Part shown: positions 1-11,241 of the stretch, piece by piece | Layout of the letters: every line of letters starts with the position of its first letter | How positions within the stretch are numbered: position 1 is the first letter of the stretch | Origin: Lojkania enalia | Lineage: Eukaryota; Ascomycota; Dothideomycetes; Pleosporales | Assembly: GCA_010094045.1 (NCBI GenBank) | Contig: ML986863.1 | Coordinates: forward strand, 1-38,139 | DNA length: 38,139 nt | Reading direction: 5' to 3' | Program-made: the position numbers and the translations under genes | The notes under the pieces: model-generated | Told to the model about the DNA's origin: nothing | Database searches by the model: none | What the model saw: the letters and a program-made list of their open reading frames with translations, nothing else

Positions 1-1822
1 TACTAAAACTCTACTAAAATCGCGATAATTATACTTTATAGTATTATACTATAACTAATAACTGCAGAATTAATTTAGAAAGAAGCTAGAATACAACTTA
101 TACTTTAAGCTCTTTAATAAGACGTAATACTAACTATACGTCGCGTTGCATTAATCTATAATATCTCTTAAAGTATACTTAGTATATAAAGGCGAGGAAC
201 AGCTCTATAATATAATTACCGGCCTAATTTAATAAAGCTTAGTAAAACTGAGGAATGGGTAATTATTCAATATATACTAGATCTAGATATAAGAGGATTT
301 CCGCCGCGGCTTACTACTATTTAAAATATAGCTAATTTACTACTAGCTGCGCGCTCTACTAGCTAGGTTAGAAAGAACTAGGTAGAGAACTTTATTAAAC
401 GTACGCCTAAGCTTAAGGTTAAATTCAATTAAAAGTACGACTATTTAAGAACTAAATATAAGGATTCTAAAGTTATAGAAGGCTAGTTCTACCTTATATA
501 GAATATAAAAGCTAAGTATAGTATTATTAATAAAGATATATACAACTTCGACGAATTAAACTTTATAATAGGCGTAATATTAATAGAAGTAGTAGTTACT
601 AGCTCTAAGAGACGGAATCGACTAAAGCAGCTCCAGCCAGGTAATTGCGAGTAGACTATAGTTATCTAAAGTATTAACGTAATAGAATAGATAATACTAC
701 TTTTTATTATCTTTACAGGTATCTACCACCTCTTTATATAGTATAAAGAAGATAATATTCTACTAACCTAAGCTATATAGGTTACTAATAATAGCTAGAT
801 AATAAATAATATTAGTATTAAATAGTTAAAGTACTTTAATACGTATATAAAAGATTGTACTATTAGTACATATTAATTACTAATTCTTAATAGTTATAAG
901 AGCTATAACTCGTTTAAATTCAGGCAGCTTTATAAGAAAAAAAATATTATTACTCTCTATATACCTCTACATTTATCGCACCTACTACAGCTACTAGATA
1001 TAGGTTGTTTCTTACCTTTAAAGACTGTATACGGGCGTTAAGTTAAGCAGCTAATATGCGGTTATATTAACTATATTATAAAAATCAAGTTCTTACCCTA
1101 TTTTAAAGCAGCTTTTAACGTAGCAATTATAAAGAGTAATATCCTAAATAGCTTTCGAGGCGCTAGTCTAGTTCTATTTAACCTAGATATAATACTATTA
1201 AAGTTTAAAGTTCGACTATATACGCTAATACCCCCTATAGTTAAAGATACCCCTTAGAAGTTAAAAATACTAAGTAATCCTATTAAATTTAAGTCTTAAT
1301 CTACGTACGTTTAATTAAGAGTTTAAAAGTATCTAGATAGCTCGCCTATTTTAATAGTAGAAGCGTTTAAATAGTTTATAAAGAGTACTATATATATAAT
1401 ATATAAAAATGTACTATTATATACTTAGGTTATTAAGCTTTAAGTAGCTAATAAGGCTGCTATATAACGTCGATCGTATAAAAGAAAGTGTATATAGAAG
1501 GAAGGCAATCTAACGATTGAAGAAGGCGTTTAATTAACTACTCTAAAAGAGTTTAGCGCTTATACTAATAGAAAGAAGAGTAGAAAGAAGGCGCGCGTTA
1601 ATAGAGACTAGCTAATTTAAAGACGTTGTAGGTAGTATAGTAAGGCTAGATATAACTCGCGGACGTATAAAAATGATATTATAGATATAGAAGAATAGGC
1701 TACTATATTATATAGTATAATAGAATATAAGAAAGTATAATATTTTATAAAAAGTAGTCGCGATTTTAGTATAGTCTTAGTATTATAATTAGCTTGCTTA
1801 GGTGATCAGCTCGCTTATACTA
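1..1822 (+). mobile_element. Fot1/pogo-like DNA transposon relic, RIP-degraded (copy A, 5' end outside window)
   Basis: Read on the plus strand, the translation follows a Tc1/mariner-pogo (Fot1 type) transposase through many stops. An N-terminal DNA-binding part near 240-400 reads as an EEW...IQYILDLDIRGFPPR-like segment. The first catalytic block near 545-600 reads YNFDELNFIIG. A block near 880-905 reads LLILNSYKSY, where families have LILDGHxSH. Near 980-1010 it reads HLLQLLDIGCF, where families have LLQPLDVGCF. A basic C-terminal region follows to about 1640. The copy ends near 1810-1820 with agctcgcttata, whose reverse complement matches the start of the 17-bp subterminal repeats near 32767 and 35740. 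Stops stand mostly where Trp or Gln is expected, as CpA-to-TpA mutation predicts. No functional protein is possible. Confidence 0.85.
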
Positions 1823-1869
1823 TATATTAGTCTAATTCTATTTAATCTAGATATAATACTATTAAAGCT

Positions 1870-2073
1870 TATTATAGGGATTTTTGGCTAGTCTACTAAG
1901 CTGTATTAGATATCGACGTACGATATTACGGTCGATATTACGCCGGATATTATACTAGATATTAGCTAATATACCCCTTTTTTATATATATAAATATGGC
2001 CCGCTAGCTATCTTTAATTAACTAGTTTAGCTCCTTATCTCCCTCTTTAAGATAAGATTTATCTCTTACTATA
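1870..2073 (-). repeat. 3' LTR of nested element (family TGTGGTGAGAG)
   Basis: 204-bp copy. It aligns along its whole length with 2940-3143 and, in reverse complement, with 26739-26930. It is the left border of the nested element, next to duplication AAGCT at 1865-1869. Confidence 0.8.
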
Positions 2074-2939
2074 GTTATAAGCCCGGTTACTATACTAAAA
2101 TAGCTGCAACTTAATTTATATATTATAATCGATATCGCTCCTTTTTATTTAGTATTATAATATCGCGATATTATTATCTTTATTATTTACTAACGATTTT
2201 TTTTAGGCACTCAGCTATTAGAATTATATATAAATTCTACACTTTATAAACCTATTAATATACTATATTACGTTTAAGGCTATTTTATTCTCCTATATTA
2301 ATATATTCTAATATATTTCTAGCTAAGGGTATAGAAATATATAGACTTAAGTGTACCTCCTAAAGAGGTTAAAATCTATTAACTAGAACCTACTCTCCCT
2401 AATATAGCTTAGATCGTATTTTTTATACGCTTTAACATCGCGTAGACGCATTTAATATTATTATAATACTAGTAGAACCCTAGAAAACACTATATTAATA
2501 CTATCTTATAGAGTAATTACTATTCTACAGCACCTCTAATACAGCTTTCAGCGATAATTCTAATACTCGTCGAAATTCCTACAGCTATATATTTCAACTT
2601 TTTAGGATGCTAATTAATTAGAAAGCCTTAATTCAGCGAACGGTTATAAAATTAACTACTAAGGCAGAATTATTAGTACTATTAGTTGCCGGATTAGAAA
2701 TAGAGTAGTAGTAGGCCTTCGCCTTACTAATTTCAGCTAGAATCGAATCTTAGGAATTTCTATTAGCCAAATAAATCGATTACTAATAAGAATCTTAGGG
2801 GGTAATCTAAATTAATATTTCTACAAGTATACTTAGCTCTACTACTAGTTACTCTATATAATTTACCTCTTTTAGTATAGTATCTACCTTTATTTTTTTT
2901 CGATATAGCTTCTCCTTCGCAGTTAAAGCTGGAGGGGTA

Positions 2940-3143
2940 TATTATAGGGATTTTCGGCTAGTCTACCAAGCTGTATTAGATATTAACGTACGATATTACG
3001 GTCGATATTACGCCGGATATTACGCTAGATATTAACTAATATACCCCTTTTTTATATACATAAATATAGCCCGCTGGCTATCTTCAATCAACTAGTTCAG
3101 CTCCTTATCTCCCTCTCTAAGATAAGATTCGCCTCTTACTATA
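2940..3143 (-). repeat. 5' LTR of nested element (family TGTGGTGAGAG)
   Basis: 204-bp copy, nearly identical to 1870-2073 and also RIP-mutated. The right-hand target-site duplication AAGCT follows at 3144-3148. Confidence 0.8.
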
Positions 3144-3762
3144 AAGCTTAAAGTTTAACTATATATACTAATATCTTTTATAGTTAAAAATACCTCTTAG
3201 GAGTTAAAAATACTAAATAATCCTATTAAATTTAGGTTTTAATCTACGTACGTTTAATTAAAAGTTTAAAAGTATTTAGATATCTTATTTATTTTAATAG
3301 TAGAAGCGTTTAAATAGTTTATAAAGAGTACTATATATATAATATATAAAAATATACTATTATATACTTAGGTTACTAAGATTTAAGTAGCTAATAAGGC
3401 TGCTATATAACGTTGATCGTATAAAAGAAAGTATATATAGAAGAAAGGTAACCTAATAATTAAAGAAGGCATTTAATTAACTACTCTAAAAGAGTTTAAC
3501 GCTTATATTAATAGAAAGAAGAGTAGGAAGAAAGTATATATTAATAGAGGCTAGCTAACTTAAAGGTACTATAAGTAGTATAGTAAGGCTAGATATAACT
3601 CGCGGACGTATAAAAATAATACTATAGATATAGAAGAATAGGCTACTATATTATATAGTATAATAGAATATAAGAAAGTATAATATTTTACGAAAAGTAG
3701 TCGCGATTTTAGTATAGTTTTAGTATTATAATTAGCTTACTTAGGTAATTAGCTCGCTTATA

Positions 3763-4058
3763 TAGTATATTAAGATATACTAAAAGCTATAGTAAAGTTG
3801 GTAGAAAAGATTACTAAGAAAGAAATATTTAAGTATATATAAAAGATCTATTAAAACTATTTTATAAAGAAAGTAAAAGATAAAAAAGGGAAATATATAC
3901 TATTCTATAAGAATAGCTGTAAAAAAGATTAGGTAAGCTATTACTAGAATAATTATTTAATATATAAAAGTATTAAGATAAAACTAAAAATATAGTTAAA
4001 ATTAGATATATAATTATTATCTAGAATTTTACTATCTTAAAATAAGATAGAAGATTAT
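3763..4058. other. AT-rich stretch between two transposon relics
   Basis: This is strongly RIPed DNA with no readable gene. A short plus-strand frame has Cys and Lys residues that could be a degraded zinc-finger segment, but this is too weak to name. The last five bases (ATTAT) are the probable left target-site duplication of the Gypsy element. Confidence 0.5.
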
Positions 4059-4271
4059 TATAATATCTTATAGCTTTAAGTCACGGGTTAATAATATAAA
4101 GTTACCTAACCTAGGGTTAAAATAGCCGAATCGTACCCTGCAGGGATAGTAGCAATTCGTCTCTCTTTTATTAGCTATCTCTTTTCTAAGAAAACTAAAT
4201 ATACGAATATTTTAGCCCTACTACTCTATCTATTATTACTATACTGTAATCTATTATACTAGCCTATTATA
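4059..4271 (+). repeat. 5' LTR of Gypsy element (RIPed)
   Basis: 213 bp, starting TATAATATC and ending CCTATTATA. The unmutated 3' LTR has TGTAATATC and CCTATTACA at these places. Differences from 10926-11138 are almost all C-to-T or G-to-A, in the CpA/TpG context. Confidence 0.85.
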
Positions 4272-7200
4272 TTTGAATTTCTCTAACTCTTTAGAGTAGC
4301 CTAGCAGTAATTTCCGATACTATAAATATGTCTCCTACCCCTCTTAACCTAACAGCCGGCTTAGCTGGGTGTATAAGAACCCTAATATCTAGTAACAGGC
4401 GAGATACTAATCTTAGAGCTAGTAAGAGACTTATTTAGCTGGAAGAGTAGACTAGAGTAAATATTTGTCGAATATCTAAAGAATTATAGAGTTATAGTAC
4501 TATCCGGCGTTCTTTAGCCTAGAGTAGTATAGAGTAGGACGTAAATACTAAAGACTTAGAAAGACTATAATAATAGATATAAGGTAAACGAAATCGGAAG
4601 AATCTTAAACAGCTATAGAAGATAAAGTAACAATATAAAGTAGGCGATATCTCTACAATTAATTTAGCTATTATTATACTAGAGGGAGTATAGCTGCTAT
4701 AAACTACCTCTACCTAAGTTAACCTTCTTCGCCCTAAACCTCCTTATACCTATAAGAAAAAGGATCGTATAGATTATAACTAATAGATCTAAAACTATAA
4801 AAAGTATTTTATCTAGTTACTAGTAGACTTTTAAACGAAAAGGTAGAAAGTTATTTTTACTTCTAGGTATATCTTAAAGTTTTTAAAGACTTTATAAGAG
4901 ATATATAAAACTATAGAGCGCTGAAAGAGTATATACTAGATTCTTATATAGGATATCCTAAAAGTAAAGATGCTAAGTATATTAGGAACTCTATTAGAAT
5001 AAAGGTAAGAAGCTTTTAATACCTTAAAAAGGTGTAGATAAAGGATAGGCTAGTCTCTAACTAACTTGTTAAACTATATAAGACCTCTATAAGAAGAAGT
5101 TAGAGAGATAAATAAGAACTATATAGTAAATAAGTTTATCTTAGCTTTATCTAAGCTAATAAGAAGAGATTTAGATCTCTTCTTAAGACTACAGCTTTAG
5201 ACGCTACTAGAGGTAGAAGAATACGCGAATATAGTCTTTAGGCGTTACTAAAAGCTTTATAAAGAGTAAGAGAAGTATAATATAGACAATTGTAAGAGGC
5301 GAGGGTCTAATACTTTAGGGGAGAGTAATAGTACTCTAAAGAAGGCTAGAAAGAGTTAGAAACCCCCAAAGAGGTCTAGGAAAGGTAATATTTATTTAGA
5401 GCAGCCTTCTATTATATATTAGATATATAGAGAGGAGGGCTATAAGTCTTCTAACTATCCCTAGAAAAAAGAGAAGTCTAAAGGAGCTCCTGAATAGAAG
5501 TCAGGAAAAGGTAAAGGTTAGAAGAACTAAGCTCCTCTCTCTTAGCCTATATTAAACTCTTTAAGAAGAGTAAGAAACTAGGGAAATTATATAAATTGCT
5601 TTTTTAAACTCCTATAAAGTTGCTTATAGTTAAGATAGTAGTAGAGGGTTTAGCTAAGAACGATTATTTAATCGACCTAAGTATATAACTAAATCTCCTT
5701 AATACTATACTTGTGAAGTAGTATAACCTAAAGATCGATCTACTACTAAAGTTAATAGTAGAAGCTATAAACAGCTCTAAGATTCTAATATATAGGACTA
5801 CTATCGTAAAAGTTGCTGTTAGGAACTTATATAGTAAGGTTTAAGTCTATAAGGTACTATTTATAATATTAGACCTTAAAGAGTATAAGGTTTACCTTAA
5901 AATACCCTAGATATAGGATTATAATCCGAAATTAAACTTTCTTAGTAGAAGGATACTCTTTAAGGGGGTAAAGGTTATAAGCTTACCCTGGTTCTATAAG
6001 ATAGTACTAGAGGACGTAGAAGAGTTCGCGGAGACTATTATAGGTGGTAAAATAAACGTCTATATATATCTAGTTAATTTAGTAGTTATAGCGGATAAAA
6101 TTGGCGCTAAAACGGGCTAATTGCGGCTAAAGTATGCCGATTTTAAGGATGTGTTTAATAAAAAGCAATCCTTAGTACTTATAGAGTATAAGCCTTAAAA
6201 TTTAGCTATAAACCTACTAGAAGGAACTAGTTCTCTATATTAACTACTGTATAATTTATTTTTAGTTAAGCTTTAGTATCTCTGAAAGTATCTAGATAAG
6301 TACTTATAATATAGATAGATTAAGAGATCCCGATCGCTTACTAGCGTACTAATCCTCTTTATAAAGAAGAAGAATAGTAGTTTAAAGTTCTATATAGATT
6401 ATAGAAGCTTAAATAAGATTACTATATATGATTAGCATCCTCTTCCCCTAATTTTAGAGTCGCTAAAGCGTCTAGCGTAAGCTAAGTACTATACTAAGCT
6501 TAATATTAGAGAAGCTTACTATAGAATTAGGATAAAGAAAGGAGATAAATAGAAGACTACGTTTTATATTAGATACGGTTCTTTTAAGTATACTATTATA
6601 CCGTTTAGCCTAATAAATATACTAGCCTAATTTTAAGCATATATTAACTAGACGCTTACTAGCCTTATTAATATAATATATATTATATACTTAAACGATA
6701 TTTTAATCTTCTCTAATATAGAAGAGAAATATATTAAGTATATTAAGGAAGTACTTTAGAGACTATATAAAGCTAAACTTTTTATAAAACTTAGTAAGTA
6801 CAACTTCTATACTAGAAAAATAGACTATTTAGGGTTTATTATTTGCTCTAAGAGGATTAAATTTAACTACTCTTAGTTGAAAACTATCTAAGATTAGCTA
6901 GTTTTATAAACTATACGAGATATAAAGATCTTTATTAGATTTATAAACTACTACTATAGATTTATTATAGGATTTTTAAGAATTGCCTTACCTTTAATAA
7001 GATTAACTTAAAAGGGGCTAAAGGCTGTTAAAAGAGGCTATATCTAGAGAAGAGAAGAAAGTTAAGAGCTAGATATTAGTTAGAAAGAACTAGAGGCCTT
7101 CTAATAGTTAAAGAAAGCTTTTTTAAGTATTCTTATTCTAGCTTATTATAAGCTAACTCGGCCTATAAGGGTTAAGGTTAATACTTCTAGGGGCGCTATT

Positions 7201-10084
7201 TTAGAAATTCTTAGCTAGCTTATAGAAGAGTAAATAGGTAAGATAATATAATAACCTATTAATTTCTTTTTAAGAAAGTTTAATATAATAGAGTATAACT
7301 ATAATATATATAACTAGGAACTACTCGTAATAGTAGAAAGTTTAGAGTACTAGCGTTAATACCTATAAGAAGTTATATTTAACCTTTATATAGACTATAA
7401 TAACCTCTATTAGTTTATAGAAATAAAGACTTTAGTTTATTAATATATATAATTATATCTTAAGCTTATTAAATATAATTATAATCTTATCTACTAACCT
7501 AGTAAACTTAACCTAGCTAATAGACTATTATATTAACTAGACTATATAAAGGAAGTATAGGTACCTTTAAAGAAGTCTAATATAAGATATATTAAACTTA
7601 TACGCGCTAAGATTAGCCTAAAAAGAGTAGAAAGAACCGATTTAGACTAGAATAATAGTACTAAAATCTTTAGGGTCTTAATAGTAGTAACCTATATATA
7701 GACTACTTAGAAAGATTTTTCTCTTACCTAAGAAGTAGAAGAAACCTCTTCCTTAGACTAAGAATACTATAACGGCCCGGAGTGGGCTAAAAAAGGTAAT
7801 AAAGAGAAGATAGAGCTAACAATACTTTAAGAGAGGTAAAACGCCCTTAACTAGATATATAACTACCCTATAGTAGGTTATAAAGGATAGATAAAAATAT
7901 ATAAGAGAGTATTATATTAATTTTAGTAGAAAGGTATAAGAAATAATATTAAGGCCTACTATTAGGATTATTTAAGATATAGAAGAGTAAAAGTTTTTAG
8001 GTATAAGTCTTATAGCCTATTACAACTATTACCCATACTAAGTAAACTATAGAAGTAAGTTATATTCGATTTTATTATAAAACTCCCTCTAAGTCTATTC
8101 TTTAGTTAAGTATATAACTTAATTATAGTTGTTATTAACTAGTTAACTAAAATAGCCTATTATATTTCTACTATTTCTATCTAGACTATAAAAGACCTAA
8201 TATAGGTCTAGATATATAATATTATCTAACTATATAGTATTTTAGAGTTAGTAATATCCGACCGTAGTATTCTAATAAAGTTAAAATCTTAAGAGACTTT
8301 TTACTATTATTTAGTATTTTAGCAAGGTTTTAATTTAGCTTATTACCTAGAGACCGACAGGCTAATAGAAAGATAAAACTAGATACTTAAATAGTATTTA
8401 TATTATTTCTACTATTTAGAATAAGATAATTAGATAGTTTAACTATCTATAGTAGAGTTTATATATAATAATAGTACTTATATAACTACTACTATCTTAC
8501 CTTTTTACGCTTATTATAGTACAGATCCCTAAAGACCTAATTAACTAGGCGAGCCTTTAAGAGAGAGAGAAACTTCTTTAATAAGAGGTATAACAGCTAA
8601 AGTACTAGTATTATAAAGTAAATATAAAGCGAAGATTAATACTATAATAGCTTATTAAAAGAAATATATAGATAAAAAGAGAATATACTTATCTCTAGTA
8701 ATAGAAGATAAAATACTAGTATTAAATTAATATATTAAGTTAACCCGTCTTAAAAAGAAATTAGATTAGAAGTATTTTAGACCTAGTATAATAATAAAAG
8801 TTATAACGCTTATAACTTACTAGATTAACCTTTTAAAGTTAGATAGTATTTATCTAGTATTTTATATATCTTTACTAGAATTATATAACCTAAAAGGGCC
8901 TATTTAAAGTCTAAATAGCTTAATATAAAATATTTTACGCTAATTTAGAAATAATATATATAAAATTAATTATATTATTAAATAAAAGTAAAACTCTATT
9001 AAAGTATAAAAATACTTAGTTAAATAGAAGAACTATTTAGACTCTAAGAATAGTTAGAAGCTAGAAGTAAATATTAGTACTAATACTTTATAAGTATTCT
9101 AGAAAAAGAAGAGTATTAAATTAAAGAGATTAAGTAAACTTATTAAAGACTGTAGATACTCTTTAAAAAAGAAGAAGGATAGTTAAATTATTCTAAAGTA
9201 TAACCTTTATATAAACTTTCTAGTTAATATAACTATCTTTATCTAGTTTTCCTTAAATTAAGGTTTTTTATAGGTGTTTAATAGTACTATTACTAGACTA
9301 AAGTTATATAAATAAGGTTTAAAAATAAATACCTATAAAGTTAACTTTATATATTAATATAAGTTCTTTAGTAATTATAAGAAGTAGTAATTCCTACTAT
9401 TAATACTAGAAGAACTATATTATAGTATATTATAAACTAGAATAGTATATAGAAGATAGAAATATTATATTATTTTAAATATAGTACTAACCTAGACTAT
9501 AAGATACTTAACTAGAGTATTATATCTATAGAAATATTAGAGAACCTGTTAATATCTAAAAAAACTACTATCTACTAATATTTATACCTTACTACAACTT
9601 TTTCCCCTACTATAACTTAGTTAAGCCTTTTTAATAGAGCGAATAGGCTAAAAGCGTTAGTATAGAATAATATAGTATAATATAGTCTAGATTAACTTAT
9701 AGAAGACTTTATTTCCTTTACTTTAGTATATTTATTATTATCTATATTAAGAAGATTCTTCTTAGCCTTATACTTGCGCGTTATACTAATCTTAGTATAA
9801 TTCTAGCTAGTAAGTTTAATTCTAGATAAGGTCTTCCTATCCTTACTATTATAGGCGAATAGGAAGTTAGAATCTTTCTTACTAAGTCTAGATATTACTA
9901 TTAGTACTAGAATATATAAAAAAGGGCTAGAACGTATATTTAAATCTACTTAACCACCGTTTAGATAGTATTTTAGACTCTTTAAGCTAGTTAGGTTTTA
10001 TTACTACTAATACGGGTGGTAATAAAAGCTTTAATAGCTTAATCGACCTTTATAATATACTCTAGTATAGATAGGTCTAGTTAT

Positions 10085-10925
10085 AGATACATTAGCTGTA
10101 AGAAGGTTAGAGTACGCTATATTAGCCTAGAACATACTTTAAAACAATCCTTATTATTCTTTTCAAGGCAGTAGAGATAGATATTACATTAAATACCTTT
10201 GTAGAGATATTCTGCTATAAGCAGGTCTGAAGAAGCGAATTTACAGTTACTATCTGCTTTATATAGCTTACCGCAAGCTAGACGCCTTAAACAGTAGAGA
10301 TAGTGGATAGTGCAGGGCTCCTTGCTCTTGGCCTCCTTAATGCGGCGCTTCTAGACTAGAGCAAGCACCATATTGCGCGCTATAGACCTGTTAGGCGCAA
10401 ATTAGCTGTCTATGGACTGGAAAGGCGCTAAAGAGGGCGCGAGAGGGGTGTATGCGGAGGAGCGTGGCGAGAATAGAAAAATGGGCGGCGGGCGGCGCGG
10501 GCAGCGAGTATGCGTGTCTACTAGCCCTTGTTAGCTACGAAGTGCTCCATTATGTCCTATACAGAGCTATAACAACTGCACTGAATACGCAGCTGAAGAC
10601 TGAGGGAATTATACTTACTAAGGCGGTTGAGGAAGTGTGAGGATTGAAGAAGCAGAATGGGCGGGGGGAGCAGCGTTTTTATAATCGGCGTTTGCTCTAC
10701 TAGCGCCGTTTACTTACACCGCTCTAGGCAGCGAGTGATGAAGATTCCCTGAGGGTCGACGTTACTAGGTGAAGGTGAAAGTAGTGGTGACGATATACTA
10801 CTTGACCTGGAAGGAACTCGAGATCACATGACAGCACCCATCTTAGGGTGGCTCTGCTGGTCCATTCTGGCGATATTTGTCCTCTATAAGCTGTCGCGAC
10901 GACAGCCTTCCAAGAAGGGAGATAA
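10085..10925 (+). mobile_element. Un-RIPed 3' internal part of the Gypsy element
   Basis: Base composition becomes normal here, although the segment is still retrotransposon. It aligns in reverse complement with about 33508-34340, where the same sequence is heavily RIPed. Short open frames (for example 10452-10640) have no recognisable product and are noncoding 3' internal sequence, not host genes. The segment ends in a purine-rich tract at 10912-10925 (aagaagggagataa), the probable plus-strand primer of reverse transcription. Confidence 0.75.
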
Positions 10926-11138
10926 TGTAATATCTCATAGCTTTGAGTCACGGGTTGATGATATAGAGTCACCTGACCTAGGGTTGAAATAGCCGAATCG
11001 CACCCTGCAGGGATGGCAGCGATTCGTCTCTCTTTCATCAGCCATCTCTTTTCTAAGAGAACTGAATATACGAACATTTTAGCCCTGCTACTCTATCTAT
11101 TGTTGCTACGCTGTGATCTATTATACTAGCCTATTACA
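10926..11138 (+). repeat. 3' LTR of Gypsy element (not RIPed)
   Basis: 213 bp with intact TGTAATA...TATTACA ends. The same LTR occurs RIPed at 4059-4271 and inverted at 33295-33507. An open frame on the opposite strand (10724-11077) is an accident of this repeat. Confidence 0.85.
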
Positions 11139-11140
11139 AT

Positions 11141-11241
11141 TACTATATATTCCCCCGCCGTACCTTGACCGAGAGGTCAAGGATATCATCAATATATCCA
11201 TCAATACCACCCTATACGGTCTCTACCCACTCCTACTTACA
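11141..11241 (-). repeat. Truncated solo LTR (family TGTAAGCAGG)
   Basis: The minus strand matches the first about 100 bp of the solo LTRs at 27075-27245 and 28894-29053. It starts TGTAAGTAGG and includes the palindrome CTTGACCTCTCGGTCAAG and the tract GGCGGGGGAATATATAGTA. The last about 65 bp are missing; the copy stops where the Gypsy element abuts. Confidence 0.75.

Larger units (their letters stand above)
1870..3143 (-). mobile_element. Small (1274 bp) LTR element nested in the pogo relic, minus strand, RIPed
   Basis: Two direct repeats of 204 bp (1870-2073 and 2940-3143) flank an 866-bp interior. The element is bordered by the 5-bp duplication AAGCT (1865-1869 and 3144-3148). Read on the minus strand, the LTR corresponds to the less mutated copies at 26739-26930 and 27890-28116, which begin TGTGGTGAGAG and end TATCACA, the usual TG...CA form. 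Here the ends have decayed to TATAGTAAG...CTATAATA. The interior is too short for pol. Its minus strand gives only broken, weakly gag-like frames. It is best called a non-autonomous element (TRIM-like) or an internally deleted one. Adjacent primer-binding and polypurine tracts are not clear after RIP. Confidence 0.8.
1826..3762 (+). mobile_element. Second Fot1/pogo-like relic (copy B), 5'-truncated and split by an LTR element
   Basis: Bases 1826-1869 repeat the part of copy A at about 1163-1207. The copy resumes at 3149 and runs to the same terminal motif (agctcgcttata, ending at 3762). The gap is exactly the LTR element 1870-3143 plus its target-site duplication AAGCT. Copy B is therefore a 5'-truncated duplicate of the 3' third of the transposon. 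The copies differ mainly by C/T and G/A transitions, as expected of paired copies mutated by RIP. It includes the C-terminal part of the transposase only. Confidence 0.8.
4059..11138 (+). mobile_element. Full-length Gypsy/Ty3 chromovirus relic, RIPed except its last kilobase
   Basis: LTRs of 213 bp each (4059-4271 and 10926-11138) border a 7080-bp element. A polypurine tract lies directly before the 3' LTR. The probable duplication is ATTAT/ATTAC (4054-4058 and 11139-11143; one C/T difference). Through many stops the plus strand reads as follows. Gag runs about 4330-5560, with a zinc-knuckle-like part near 5440-5460. A protease region lies near 5600-5950. Reverse transcriptase is about 6130-6990, with LNIREAYYRIRI near 6500 and YLNDILIFS near 6690, where families have YLDDILIFS. 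RNase H is about 7080-7500. Integrase is about 7900-8560, with VISDRS and AYYLETDRLIERQNQ. A chromodomain (YLVKQKNYLDSKNS) lies near 8990-9060. From about 10085 on, CpA and TpG are normal again. Confidence 0.85.

Noticed and set aside
1..10085. CRISPR array, bacterial operon or viral genes in the AT-rich block
   Set aside because: There are no regular spacer repeats. The content reads as fungal transposon proteins with RIP-type stops.
10452..11077. Open frames at 10452-10640 (plus) and 10724-11077 (minus)
   Set aside because: Both lie in the un-RIPed 3' part and LTR of the Gypsy element and have a RIPed homologue at 33.3-34.3 kb; they are not host genes.
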